Shown piece by piece: positions 1 to 6,099 of a stretch of 6,698 bases of DNA (its first letter is position 1; each line of letters starts with the position of its first letter). This DNA comes from Flavobacteriales bacterium UBA979. Its GTDB lineage: Bacteria; Bacteroidota; Bacteroidia; Flavobacteriales_D; Sanyastnellaceae. The stretch spans positions 1-6,698 of the forward strand of contig DBBR01000064.1 in NCBI GenBank assembly GCA_002292325.1, written 5' to 3'. The position numbers and the translations under genes are program-made. The notes beneath the pieces are model-generated. The model ran no database searches and had not been told where the DNA came from. It saw nothing but the letters and a program-made list of their open reading frames with translations.

Positions 1-164
1 CCCTCGTGGTCGTGGCCCTCGTGATCTGCGCCTTCTTGGCCATGACCCTCATGCTCCGCATGTGCATCGCTATGCTCGTTGTGGTCCTGCGCAAACAAAG
101 GCGCACCACCGGCCAAGCCAATAACGATTAACAAAACTCCAACAGAGCGAAAAAAGCGATTCAT
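1..164 (-). CDS. atpB: F0F1 ATP synthase subunit a (AtpB), N-terminal part only, cut by the left edge
   Basis: Subunit a is the membrane stator subunit of F0 that forms the proton half-channels against the c-ring. Only 54 complete codons are visible, reading leftward from an ATG at 162-164. Residues 1-26 form a signal peptide: a basic start (MNRFFRS), a hydrophobic core (VGVLLIVIGLAGG) and a cleavage-like end, PLFAQ. An acidic, His-rich stretch follows (residues 27-54, 8 His among Asp, Glu and Gly). A signal peptide followed by a His-rich acidic segment is what I know of Bacteroidota AtpB, unlike E. coli subunit a. None of the conserved channel helices is in view. The identity therefore rests on this N-terminus and on the AtpZ and AtpI-like genes directly upstream on the same strand. 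It could be another His-rich exported protein, but the context makes AtpB much the best call. Confidence 0.8.
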   Translation of the reverse strand, partial: MNRFFRSVGVLLIVIGLAGGAPLFAQDHNEHSDAHAEHEGHGQEGADHEGHDHE

Positions 165-190
165 TTGAGTCGTACCAGTAGAATTCGGCG

Positions 191-198
191 CAAAAGTA
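191..198 (-). promoter_or_regulatory. Putative -7 promoter box upstream of atpB
   Basis: On the minus strand this reads TACTTTTG, an exact match to the Bacteroidota -7 consensus TAnnTTTG. It ends 26 bases before the atpB start codon, which implies a leader of roughly 20 bases. A TTG that could serve as the -33 element lies 16 bases further upstream (215-217), slightly closer than usual. This would give atpB and the rest of the atp genes a promoter separate from porW-bactofilin-atpZ. It was found by motif match only. Confidence 0.5.
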
Positions 199-218
199 GT
201 TAACTAAACACAGGCAAC

Positions 219-234
219 ATCGAACTTTTTCGAT
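219..234 (-). other. Short perfect hairpin between the AtpI-like gene and atpB
   Basis: On the minus strand, ATCGAA and TTCGAT form a 6-base-pair stem around a 4-base loop. It lies 27 bases past the AtpI-like stop codon and just upstream of the putative atpB -7 box. There is no T-run after it on the minus strand, so it is not a standard terminator. It could be an mRNA stability or processing element, a protein-binding palindrome overlapping the promoter, or chance. Confidence 0.3.
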
Positions 235-261
235 TTTATTTACCTCAATTGGTGTAAATCT

Positions 262-636
262 TTAATTCTTATCCTTTAGTGACAATTTTTGCGATTCTGC
301 AACCAGCAAAGCGGTGTTCACTGCAAATGTCACAAACAAGCCCATCACGAAGTGCACACGGAATTCCCCTCCGACCTGCACGAGGTAAACCGTAGCTGCG
401 CTCAAACTCAATAGCATTTTGATTGCGGTGGATCCATTTACAGCGGTGACAAATTGAATAGGCGACCGTTTCGCTGCCGCTTGAATCCACTTATTCAATA
501 GCACTGTGAGACCAAAATAACCCAGCACCAAGAACGCCCAAACCCATGTGCTTGCAAACCCCTCAAACACAGGTATCAGTTGGCTGCAACCGTACAGCAG
601 TGCATTGGCGAGCACCAGTTTAACTTCAAATTTCAT
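262..636 (-). CDS. Small four-helix membrane protein in the AtpI position of the ATP synthase operon
   Basis: This 124-residue protein has four hydrophobic segments, at about 6-24, 29-48, 67-87 and 94-113, joined by short loops. It ends in a charged cytoplasmic-like tail (SQKLSLKDKN). It has no signal peptide. Its place between AtpZ and AtpB, with matching size and topology, is that of ATP synthase subunit I (AtpI), which is thought to help assemble or stabilise the c-ring. Sequence likeness to classical AtpI is not obvious by eye, so the role is inferred from position. The ATG follows the AtpZ stop with no intervening base (TAAATG), and there is no clear Shine-Dalgarno sequence, so translation is probably coupled to AtpZ. 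A 97-base gap separates it from atpB. Confidence 0.8.
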   Translation of the reverse strand: MKFEVKLVLANALLYGCSQLIPVFEGFASTWVWAFLVLGYFGLTVLLNKWIQAAAKRSPIQFVTAVNGSTAIKMLLSLSAATVYLVQVGGEFRVHFVMGLFVTFAVNTALLVAESQKLSLKDKN

Positions 637-855
637 TTAATTAGAAAGCTCTTTTATCACGAGGTAAATAGCCGCGGCGGTACCGAATACTCCGCCAATA
701 AGCGTTCCAAATGGGAAATCTCGGCCCGTTGATTCGTCCCACCACCTGCCAAGCCATACGCAAAGGCCAATGCTGGCCGCCATGGTAAAAGCCATCCCTG
801 AGAACCGTAAGAATCCTTTCTTATTCCCCTTGGAAGAGCCGTCTGATGGTGACAA
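637..855 (-). CDS. atpZ: AtpZ/AtpI family protein (ATP synthase accessory membrane protein)
   Basis: This 72-residue protein matches the AtpZ/AtpI family: a short polar basic N-terminus (GNKKGFLRFSG), a first membrane helix at about 18-36 ending in the GLCVWLGRWWDE block, a short loop, and a second helix at about 48-66 with small residues (GTLIGGVFGTAAAIY). The G-x-W-x-D-E block and the glycine-rich second helix typify the family, and the length is normal. These proteins are coded ahead of F0 genes and are proposed to help c-ring assembly or associated cation handling. The start appears to be TTG (853-855). No in-frame ATG lies between the preceding in-frame stop and this codon, and the first internal Met (residue 21) is inside helix 1. 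The bactofilin stop is 16 bases upstream, which suggests a shared transcript. Confidence 0.9.
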   Translation of the reverse strand: MSPSDGSSKGNKKGFLRFSGMAFTMAASIGLCVWLGRWWDESTGRDFPFGTLIGGVFGTAAAIYLVIKELSN

Positions 856-871
856 AAAAGTAAAGTGGGTA

Positions 872-1318
872 TTAGACAGCTACCGTTTGTCGTTGTCCGA
901 CCTTTTCCTTGGTAGCAGACGCCGAATCGCGGTTTGCATCCTTGATGTCCTTAACCTTGGACGTCAAGTGCAGGTTACCCGTCGCTTGTGCACCATTTTC
1001 TACAGAAAGTTGCCCGTATTGAATTTCTCCGTGCACTTTGGATGTCGCCTTCAAGACGAACAATTCCTGCACCACGATATTGCCTTCCATCTCACCTTCC
1101 GTCTCACAATGCGCGCATGAAACGGAGCCTTTGATAACACCCGAATTCCCGACGACCAAGCGTCCTTTCGTGACGAGCTCCCCTTCGAACGTTCCGTCAA
1201 TTCGAACATTGTTTTCACTTCGGAGTACGCCTTCAAAGACTGTGCCTTTGGCGATGCGATTTACCGCGTTTTCCGAGGAGGTTACTGGCTTCTGTGATTT
1301 TTTATTCGATCCAATCAT
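872..1318 (-). CDS. Bactofilin (polymer-forming cytoskeletal protein, DUF583)
   Basis: Bactofilins polymerise without nucleotide into filaments or sheets on the inner face of the membrane and act as scaffolds for cell-wall enzymes and morphogenesis. The 148-residue protein has the expected plan: a polar N-tail (1-20), a right-handed beta-helix core at about 21-118, and a charged, disordered C-tail. The core shows the repeating pattern of a hydrophobic strand followed by a Gly turn: TVFEGVLRSENNVRIDGTFEG, VIKGSV, MEGNIVV, VHGEIQYG and ATGNLHL. The block IDGTFEGEL is especially typical. C68 and C71 form a CxxC (CAHC) in the core, whose meaning is unknown. The ATG is at 1316-1318. The gene lies 38 bases after porW and 16 bases before atpZ, and has its own possible promoter directly ahead of the start. 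Confidence 0.93.
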   Translation of the reverse strand: MIGSNKKSQKPVTSSENAVNRIAKGTVFEGVLRSENNVRIDGTFEGELVTKGRLVVGNSGVIKGSVSCAHCETEGEMEGNIVVQELFVLKATSKVHGEIQYGQLSVENGAQATGNLHLTSKVKDIKDANRDSASATKEKVGQRQTVAV

Positions 1319-1322
1319 GGTG

Positions 1323-1330
1323 CAAAGGTA
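1323..1330 (-). promoter_or_regulatory. Putative -7 promoter box directly ahead of the bactofilin start
   Basis: On the minus strand this reads TACCTTTG, an exact TAnnTTTG match, followed by CACC and then the ATG. Transcription would start within a few bases of the start codon, giving a nearly leaderless mRNA. No clear -33 TTTG is seen about 20 bases upstream. If it is used, bactofilin-atpZ-atpI could be expressed apart from porW. Confidence 0.45.
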
Positions 1331-1356
1331 ATTCGATTCATGAAATTTTCAGCATG

Positions 1357-4035
1357 CTATTCCCCACCATCGAGGTATACATCCTCAAACCAACGGAGGT
1401 AACTATCCGTTTCCTTGTTTTTGAAAAGTTCAATGTAGTTTTCTGTGGAGATCGTGAAGAGTCCATAGCCTGAGGTGTTGATGTCACCCAGGATCCCGGT
1501 GTTGTTTGTGAACACTTGGAAATAATCCAAGCTGTAGTCCTGGCGTTTGAAATCCTTGACCAATACAATTTGAAAATTCCGATTGATGAGGTTGGCTGTG
1601 ACACGCAATTCACTTGAACCAAAGAACTCGCTGTTAAAATCAGCTATGGACGCACGTAATTCCTCCACATTTCCCCTACCTACGGGAACGAGCATTCCAA
1701 AATAATGTTCGAGGTAAGGCTTGTGCTCCCAGGCGACTTCCTCCGCGGGTTCAGGTTCAGTTTGGTCTCCTTTGTTTTTTGCTGGATTGGCATTCAGTGC
1801 GGTCAAGAGGGCCTGGGCAAACTCCGCCTCTTCTGTATCCTCACAGTAAGAAATGATTTGACCAAGCGCTTCAAAATAGGCCCGTCGATCACCTCCCGTG
1901 TAGGCGCTTAGTCCACCAATCGATTGAGCACGTAGCAATCGGTACTTGCAGACATAGTTGTCATTGGGATTGTAGTTGATCACCTCATCACAAGCGAGTA
2001 GCACCTCTTGATATGCCTTGCCGTAATAGCGTTGCAGTTGTTCCTCATACGCCAAACGCTGCTCCTCATTTCTCACCGCTTCCTGATCGGCAAATTCGGG
2101 GTTTTCAATCAAAATAGCCCACTCAGAATCCGGATAGCGCTCCAAGACTTGAGCGCTCCAATAGTCAGAATTGCAGGTTTCACAAAACGGGCTTTGATAG
2201 TTTTCCTCGACCTCCCGCTGCAAATACGTTCGGTACAATTGGTAGTAAGCGGTCGGGTGAAATTCACTCTCGTCCATCCGCTCCGTCAATTCCGTCCACG
2301 TATCAATGGCATTCTCCAGGTCGGATAGCTTCTCCTTGTAAACCAACCCCGCGTTGTAGTAGGCTTCTGCGATCATGGCAACGGCGTTTTCCCGCTCAAT
2401 TGAATCGCACGGCAAACCTGCGAGCAATTCCTCGTAGCTCGGGATTTCTCCCGGGACCAACCCGTTGTCCGAGGCTTCTGGCGCAGACGTTTCTTCCTCT
2501 CCCACCCCTGTTTCGTTGGAGAAAGCGGCATTCATTTTTGTTGATCTCCGCCAATTGTCCTCCAAAATTCGATCGCCCCAATAATCGCGGAAGTTTCGGC
2601 GGCCAGCGATTTTCAATTGAGCGTTATACGGCCAAAACATCCCTGCTCCTGCATCTCCCGCATTCGCTAATTCAGCTTCCGATGCCGCCTCTTCTGCGCG
2701 CTTTCTGGCTTCTTCTTGTTCCTCTAATTGCGCAATAATTTCTGCAATCCTATTGTCCCGCTCATTCTCAGGTAGGTCGCAGATCTCCAGCAAGCTGTCT
2801 TGCTCCACAATGGTGTTCAGGCTGGTCACCAACTCCGTTAAATTATCCGCCATGGCATCCACATCGTCAAATCGCTCATTCTCATCCTCCATGAATGTCC
2901 TTGCGCTATCGTAGTAAGCTTGTGCATTCGTGTAGTCCAAGTCCTCCATATACAAATCACCCAGCAGCAGATAGCTCTTCATCCGTTGCCGCGTGTTTTC
3001 ATCATTGACCAACAAACTTTCTTTCAGCAAGTCAACCGCATCCAATTTGCGGCGCTCCTCCAATGCAAGTGTTGCCAACGCATAAAAAATTTGATCCTGG
3101 TAGATGATATTCTTGTCGTCATCCAACATCTCCTCCAACAACAAAATGATGGGTTCGCTGTCATTTTCACGGCGATCAAACGCCATGGCCTGCTTAATTT
3201 TGGAATAGAACTCCAGCTCGTAAGGCGTGCGCAATTCTACGACTTCGTTGTAGCGTTCTATGGCTTTTTCTGATTGGCCCACCTCCTCGTAGCATTGAGC
3301 TAAAATAAACAGCAGCCTGGCGTAGTCCTTTCTTTTCTCTACGTAATCCATCGCTTCTTCCAGCTGCTCGATCGCTGCCTCAATCTCCCCATGTTTTAGG
3401 TGAAATGCGGCATAAACCTCATACACATACACCATCACTTCGGGGTCTTCTACCCGCTTCGTCTGGGCGGCTTTGATCAGTGTATTGCTCGCCCGAACCT
3501 TGTCGTCCATGGCCATGTACGTGCGTGCCATCCAAGCGTTGGACCAGGCTTGAGCGTCCGGATAATCTAGCGTTCGAGTGAGGTACTGAAACACCTCAAG
3601 TGCCTTTTCCTTTTCGCCTTTGATGAGATGGGCACGGGCGATAACATCGTAGTTATCGTCGATCCATTTATTCAGCTCTGGTCGCTTGAGGTCTTTTTGT
3701 TCCCGGCGTGAAGGTGACATGGTGTGGTCATCGACCACCTTGGTGCACTTCTCAATCGCCTTTTCCATGAGCGGGTAAACCTGCTGCGCAGTGGATTCGT
3801 CGACCGGCAAAAAAACCGGTAAAATCTCATCCCAATTCTCCTTGTATCCTTCGTACAACACTTGATCAGCCTCTTCCATAGCCTCATTGGCATAAAAGAA
3901 CCCGTTGTATTTGGCGTGCATATTGTGGTAAGCACGATACACAAACCCATCGCGCGTTGTCGAGCACCCCGTCAAAAGGAGGGCTACGGCCCCCCAACCC
4001 ATCACTCGTCTTTTACTCATACTATTCAATCCCAT
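1357..4035 (-). CDS. porW: Type IX secretion system / gliding motility lipoprotein PorW (SprE)
   Basis: PorW/SprE is a periplasmic TPR lipoprotein of the outer membrane. It is needed for type IX secretion and gliding, and is thought to link the PorKN ring to the outer-membrane translocon. Of 892 residues, 1-23 form a lipoprotein signal peptide with lipobox LLTGC (acylated Cys24). Next is the family's opening block STTRDGFVYRAYHNMHAKYN (25-44), then an N-terminal TPR array (about 125-385). An acidic/Ala-rich coiled linker (about 430-455) leads to the hallmark FWPYNAQ..FRDYWGDR..EDNWRRS (467-498). More helical repeats (about 545-745) follow, then a C-terminal domain with IADFN, SSELRVTA, YFQVF and TISTENY (about 775-888). 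A CETC pair (618-621) is unusual. The first ATG (4033-4035) is used here. An in-frame ATG at 4018-4020 would give a more compact signal peptide with Cys19. Bactofilin follows after 38 bases. Confidence 0.93.
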   Translation of the reverse strand: MGLNSMSKRRVMGWGAVALLLTGCSTTRDGFVYRAYHNMHAKYNGFFYANEAMEEADQVLYEGYKENWDEILPVFLPVDESTAQQVYPLMEKAIEKCTKVVDDHTMSPSRREQKDLKRPELNKWIDDNYDVIARAHLIKGEKEKALEVFQYLTRTLDYPDAQAWSNAWMARTYMAMDDKVRASNTLIKAAQTKRVEDPEVMVYVYEVYAAFHLKHGEIEAAIEQLEEAMDYVEKRKDYARLLFILAQCYEEVGQSEKAIERYNEVVELRTPYELEFYSKIKQAMAFDRRENDSEPIILLLEEMLDDDKNIIYQDQIFYALATLALEERRKLDAVDLLKESLLVNDENTRQRMKSYLLLGDLYMEDLDYTNAQAYYDSARTFMEDENERFDDVDAMADNLTELVTSLNTIVEQDSLLEICDLPENERDNRIAEIIAQLEEQEEARKRAEEAASEAELANAGDAGAGMFWPYNAQLKIAGRRNFRDYWGDRILEDNWRRSTKMNAAFSNETGVGEEETSAPEASDNGLVPGEIPSYEELLAGLPCDSIERENAVAMIAEAYYNAGLVYKEKLSDLENAIDTWTELTERMDESEFHPTAYYQLYRTYLQREVEENYQSPFCETCNSDYWSAQVLERYPDSEWAILIENPEFADQEAVRNEEQRLAYEEQLQRYYGKAYQEVLLACDEVINYNPNDNYVCKYRLLRAQSIGGLSAYTGGDRRAYFEALGQIISYCEDTEEAEFAQALLTALNANPAKNKGDQTEPEPAEEVAWEHKPYLEHYFGMLVPVGRGNVEELRASIADFNSEFFGSSELRVTANLINRNFQIVLVKDFKRQDYSLDYFQVFTNNTGILGDINTSGYGLFTISTENYIELFKNKETDSYLRWFEDVYLDGGE

Positions 4036-4060
4036 GGACTCGTGCTCAACGCAGAATGCG

Positions 4061-4068
4061 CTAAATTA
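4061..4068 (-). promoter_or_regulatory. Weak candidate -7 box for porW
   Basis: On the minus strand this reads TAATTTAG, one mismatch from TAnnTTTG. It ends 25 bases before the first porW ATG. There is no clear -33 partner. It is the best candidate I see in the 93-base divergent region between porW and the M23 gene. Confidence 0.25.
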
Positions 4069-4081
4069 TTCCAAACAAGCT

Positions 4082-4111
4082 GACGAATCCATTCCTTTTT
4101 GAGGATTCATC
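4082..4111. repeat. Inverted repeat in the porW/M23 divergent promoter region
   Basis: GACGAATCC (4082-4090) is mirrored by GGATTCATC (4103-4111). This gives six perfect pairs, one mismatch and two more pairs around a 12-base spacer. It lies between the two divergent genes and abuts the putative -7 box of the M23 peptidase, where an operator for both genes could sit. It could also be a chance palindrome. There is no T-run after it, so it is not a terminator. Confidence 0.35.
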
Positions 4112-4119
4112 GATATTTG
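4112..4119 (+). promoter_or_regulatory. Putative -7 box for the M23 peptidase gene
   Basis: This reads GATATTTG, one mismatch from TAnnTTTG, followed by CAC and an ATG 10 bases after the box. The arrangement resembles the bactofilin start (TTTGCACC-ATG). If it is used, the leader is only a few bases long, and the in-frame TTG at 4099 would lie upstream of the transcript. This is one reason to take 4129 as the start. Confidence 0.35.
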
Positions 4120-4128
4120 CACATATTC

Positions 4129-5031
4129 ATGGCAAATTTTCAAAACTTCCGCAAACGATGGTTCAAGCCCTACAGGCTGATTCTGCACGAAAAGCAATCG
4201 TATAAGGAGGCTTGGCAAATGACCATTACCCGAGGGGGAGTTGCATCAACTGCCGTGGCTTTGGTGCTGGTAATTGCTGGGATAACCTTCGGGTTAATTG
4301 GTTGGACACCCCTGAAGGAGCGGGTTATTCCGGGCTATGTCAGTGAGGATTCTAGGCAAAGAGCAGTCCTAGCAGAAGTCAAAGCGGACAGTGCCTTGCA
4401 CGCGCTCAGGGTCCAAGAACAGTATCTGACGGCGCTTCAAACTTTGTTGAAAGGAGAGGTTGTGCCCGATGACATCACGACGGAAGCATTGGATTCCATT
4501 GCTCTTGCCAATTCCGAAAATGAACTGGACGCGTGGGGCATCACAGAAGAAGAGTTGGCTCTGCGAGAGCGTGTCGAGGAGGAAGATCAATTTTCTTTGC
4601 AGCGCATTCAGAGCGGATCGAGCACTTCCAAAAGCATCCCTTTCCCCCCTTTGCAGGGAGAAATCTCATCGAAGTACGACCCGGGAGCAGGGCATTTTGG
4701 AGTCGATTTTGTTGCCCCTGTTGGTTCGATTATTCACGCGGTTGACGACGGTGCAATCACCTTGGCCTCCTACACTTCAGACGGCGGGTATGTCATTAGC
4801 GTTCAGCATTATGGAGGACGGCAATCCATCTACAAACACAATCAATCCTTGCTAGTCGAGGTCGGTGATCGAATTCAAGCTGGAGATCCCATCGCGATTC
4901 TTGGTGGCACCGGTACCCATTCCACGGGACCGCATTCCCATTTTGAATGGTGGGTGGACGGTCAACCCCTTGATCCTGTTTTGTGGTTGCCGGAATATGC
5001 GCCGACCACCGATGAGGAAGGCGGTGATTGA
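4129..5031 (+). CDS. Membrane-anchored M23 (LytM/lysostaphin-type) peptidase
   Basis: M23 enzymes are zinc endopeptidases that cut peptidoglycan cross-links. Numbered from the ATG at 4129 (300 residues), the protein has a short basic cytoplasmic tail (1-35, with YRLILHEKQSYKEAW), one membrane helix (about 36-60), the block GWTPLKERVIPGY (58-70), a helical periplasmic stalk (about 75-160) and an M23 domain (about 170-285). The zinc ligands are present: His189 and Asp193 in HFGVD, and His271 in GPHSHFE, with His269 beside it. IYKHN keeps the further active-site His237, so the enzyme is probably active. The layout matches a conserved Bacteroidota M23 group. An in-frame TTG at 4099 would add 10 residues, but ATG fits the family start better. 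It is divergent from porW and converges on the kinase with a 4-base gap. Given the nearby bactofilin, a role in localised wall remodelling is inferred. Confidence 0.92.
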   Translation: MANFQNFRKRWFKPYRLILHEKQSYKEAWQMTITRGGVASTAVALVLVIAGITFGLIGWTPLKERVIPGYVSEDSRQRAVLAEVKADSALHALRVQEQYLTALQTLLKGEVVPDDITTEALDSIALANSENELDAWGITEEELALRERVEEEDQFSLQRIQSGSSTSKSIPFPPLQGEISSKYDPGAGHFGVDFVAPVGSIIHAVDDGAITLASYTSDGGYVISVQHYGGRQSIYKHNQSLLVEVGDRIQAGDPIAILGGTGTHSTGPHSHFEWWVDGQPLDPVLWLPEYAPTTDEEGGD

Positions 5032-5045
5032 AGGGTTACGCCTTC
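5017..5045. repeat. Inverted repeat spanning both stop codons of the convergent M23 and kinase genes
   Basis: GAAGGCG (5017-5023) and CGCCTTC (5039-5045) are perfect 7-base arms around a 15-base spacer. The spacer contains the TGA of the M23 gene (5029-5031) and the TAA of the kinase gene (5036-5038). No T-run follows on either strand. It may act as a two-way mRNA 3'-end hairpin where there is no room for a normal terminator, since each arm lies in coding sequence. Chance is possible. Confidence 0.4.
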
Positions 5046-5962
5046 AGTACGATGTCAAAATCCACCAAATCAACGAATCGCTGGATCCGCTCATCCAACT
5101 CCGATTCGGTCAGTGTCAGCATGCGCTCGGTACCGAACTTTTCGCAGGTGAAAGAGGCAAGGGCTGAGCCCAACACCACCGCACGCTTCATATTCGTAAA
5201 CGAAGTGTCATTCGTATGCGCTAGGTAACCAATGAATCCGCCGGCAAACGTATCGCCCGCACCCGTTGGATCCAACACCTCCTCCAATGGAAGGGCTGGA
5301 GCAAAGAACACCTCATCGCTGTTGAACAACAAAGCGCCGTGCTCCCCTTTCTTGATCACCAATGTACTGGGTCCCATTTCCAAAATTTTGTTCGCAGCCT
5401 TCACCAGCGAATGCTCGCCCGAAAGTTGACGGGCCTCTTCATCATTGATGGTCAACACGTCGATGCGTTTCAAAACTTCCTTCAATGGTTCCAAGGCAAT
5501 GTCCATCCAAAAGTTCATCGTGTCGAGAACCACAAGCTTCGGGCGCTCTGCCATTTGATCCAATACGCTCGCTTGCACATTGGGATCCAAATTTCCCAAC
5601 ATCACGTAGTCTGCTCGACGCGCTGACTCAGGAACTTTAGGTTGAAAATCAGCTAGAACATTGAGCTCTGTTGTCAACGTGTCCCTCGAATTCATGTCCA
5701 TGTGATACTTGCCCTCCCAATAGAAGCTCTTCTCGCCCGCCCGGCGTTCCAAACCATCCGTTCGAATGCCCCTTGATTCCAATTCCTGAATGAATTCAGC
5801 CGGAAAGTCATCGCCAATGACAGAAATGATGTGCTGCTCTTTCACAAATTGGCTGGCACTCAAACCGATGTAAGAAGCGGCGCCTCCGACTATTTTACCT
5901 GAAGATCCAAAAGGCGTTTCGATGGCATCAAAGGCCACGGTTCCAACTGTTATTAAGCTCAT
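5036..5962 (-). CDS. PfkB-family (ribokinase-like) sugar or nucleoside kinase
   Basis: This enzyme transfers phosphate from ATP to a hydroxymethyl group of a sugar or nucleoside in the cytoplasm; the exact substrate cannot be read from sequence. The 308 residues show the full fold in order. First come the N-terminal strand ITVGTVAFDAI (4-14) and the substrate-side Gly pair VGGAASY (25-31). The NDEE motif (173-176) for metal/phosphate follows, then the strand IKKGEHGALLF (203-213). Last is PfkB signature 2, DPTGAGDTFAGGF (231-243), with catalytic base Asp237. The blocks DTMNFWMD (147-154) and LGNLDPNVQ (122-130) are shared with a widespread group usually annotated only as sugar kinase. The length is normal. 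The ATG (5960-5962) is preceded by AGGAAA, one of the few Shine-Dalgarno-like sites here. Neighbours give no pathway clue. Confidence 0.9.
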   Translation of the reverse strand: MSLITVGTVAFDAIETPFGSSGKIVGGAASYIGLSASQFVKEQHIISVIGDDFPAEFIQELESRGIRTDGLERRAGEKSFYWEGKYHMDMNSRDTLTTELNVLADFQPKVPESARRADYVMLGNLDPNVQASVLDQMAERPKLVVLDTMNFWMDIALEPLKEVLKRIDVLTINDEEARQLSGEHSLVKAANKILEMGPSTLVIKKGEHGALLFNSDEVFFAPALPLEEVLDPTGAGDTFAGGFIGYLAHTNDTSFTNMKRAVVLGSALASFTCEKFGTERMLTLTESELDERIQRFVDLVDFDIVLKA

Positions 5963-5981
5963 ATTTCCTGGTTTCTGGCCG

Positions 5982-5989
5982 CAAAGATA
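5982..5989 (-). promoter_or_regulatory. Putative -7 promoter box of the kinase gene
   Basis: On the minus strand this reads TATCTTTG, an exact TAnnTTTG match ending 19 bases before the kinase ATG. No convincing -33 TTTG is seen about 20 bases upstream. The same octamer occurs on the plus strand ahead of tRNA-Asn, so this region probably carries two divergent promoters. Confidence 0.5.
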
Positions 5990-6099
5990 TCGGTTATTCC
6001 AAGAGGTTTTGGCGACGACGCAACATTAGACCGCAATCAACCGTACACCCACTGACGCAAAATTTTACTCGTTTTCTTCACGGAACAATAAGAAAGGAT

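Noticed and set aside
1..86. Tandem repeat or CRISPR-like array in the GAGGGCCAC-rich stretch
   Set aside because: The repetition is imperfect, follows codon triplets for His, Glu, Gly and Asp, and lies in the atpB frame.
770..1331. Open frames on the plus strand across the atpZ and bactofilin genes
   Set aside because: They are antisense shadows of clear AtpZ and bactofilin coding sequence, with no family resemblance.
1705..3273. Several plus-strand frames of 68-117 codons across porW
   Set aside because: They lie wholly opposite PorW, whose lipobox, TPRs and family blocks are intact; their translations show low-complexity antisense composition.
3672..3950. Overlapping minus-strand 92-codon frame in the porW 5' region
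   Set aside because: It is a shifted frame of the PorW N-terminus; the PorW frame carries the signal peptide and the conserved block.
4099..4128. TTG start giving a 10-residue longer M23 protein
   Set aside because: It would precede the candidate promoter box; the ATG at 4129 gives a typical basic N-tail for the family.
4460..4855. Plus-strand 131-codon frame inside the M23 gene
   Set aside because: It overlaps the M23 frame that contains the zinc-ligand motifs; no recognisable domain is present.
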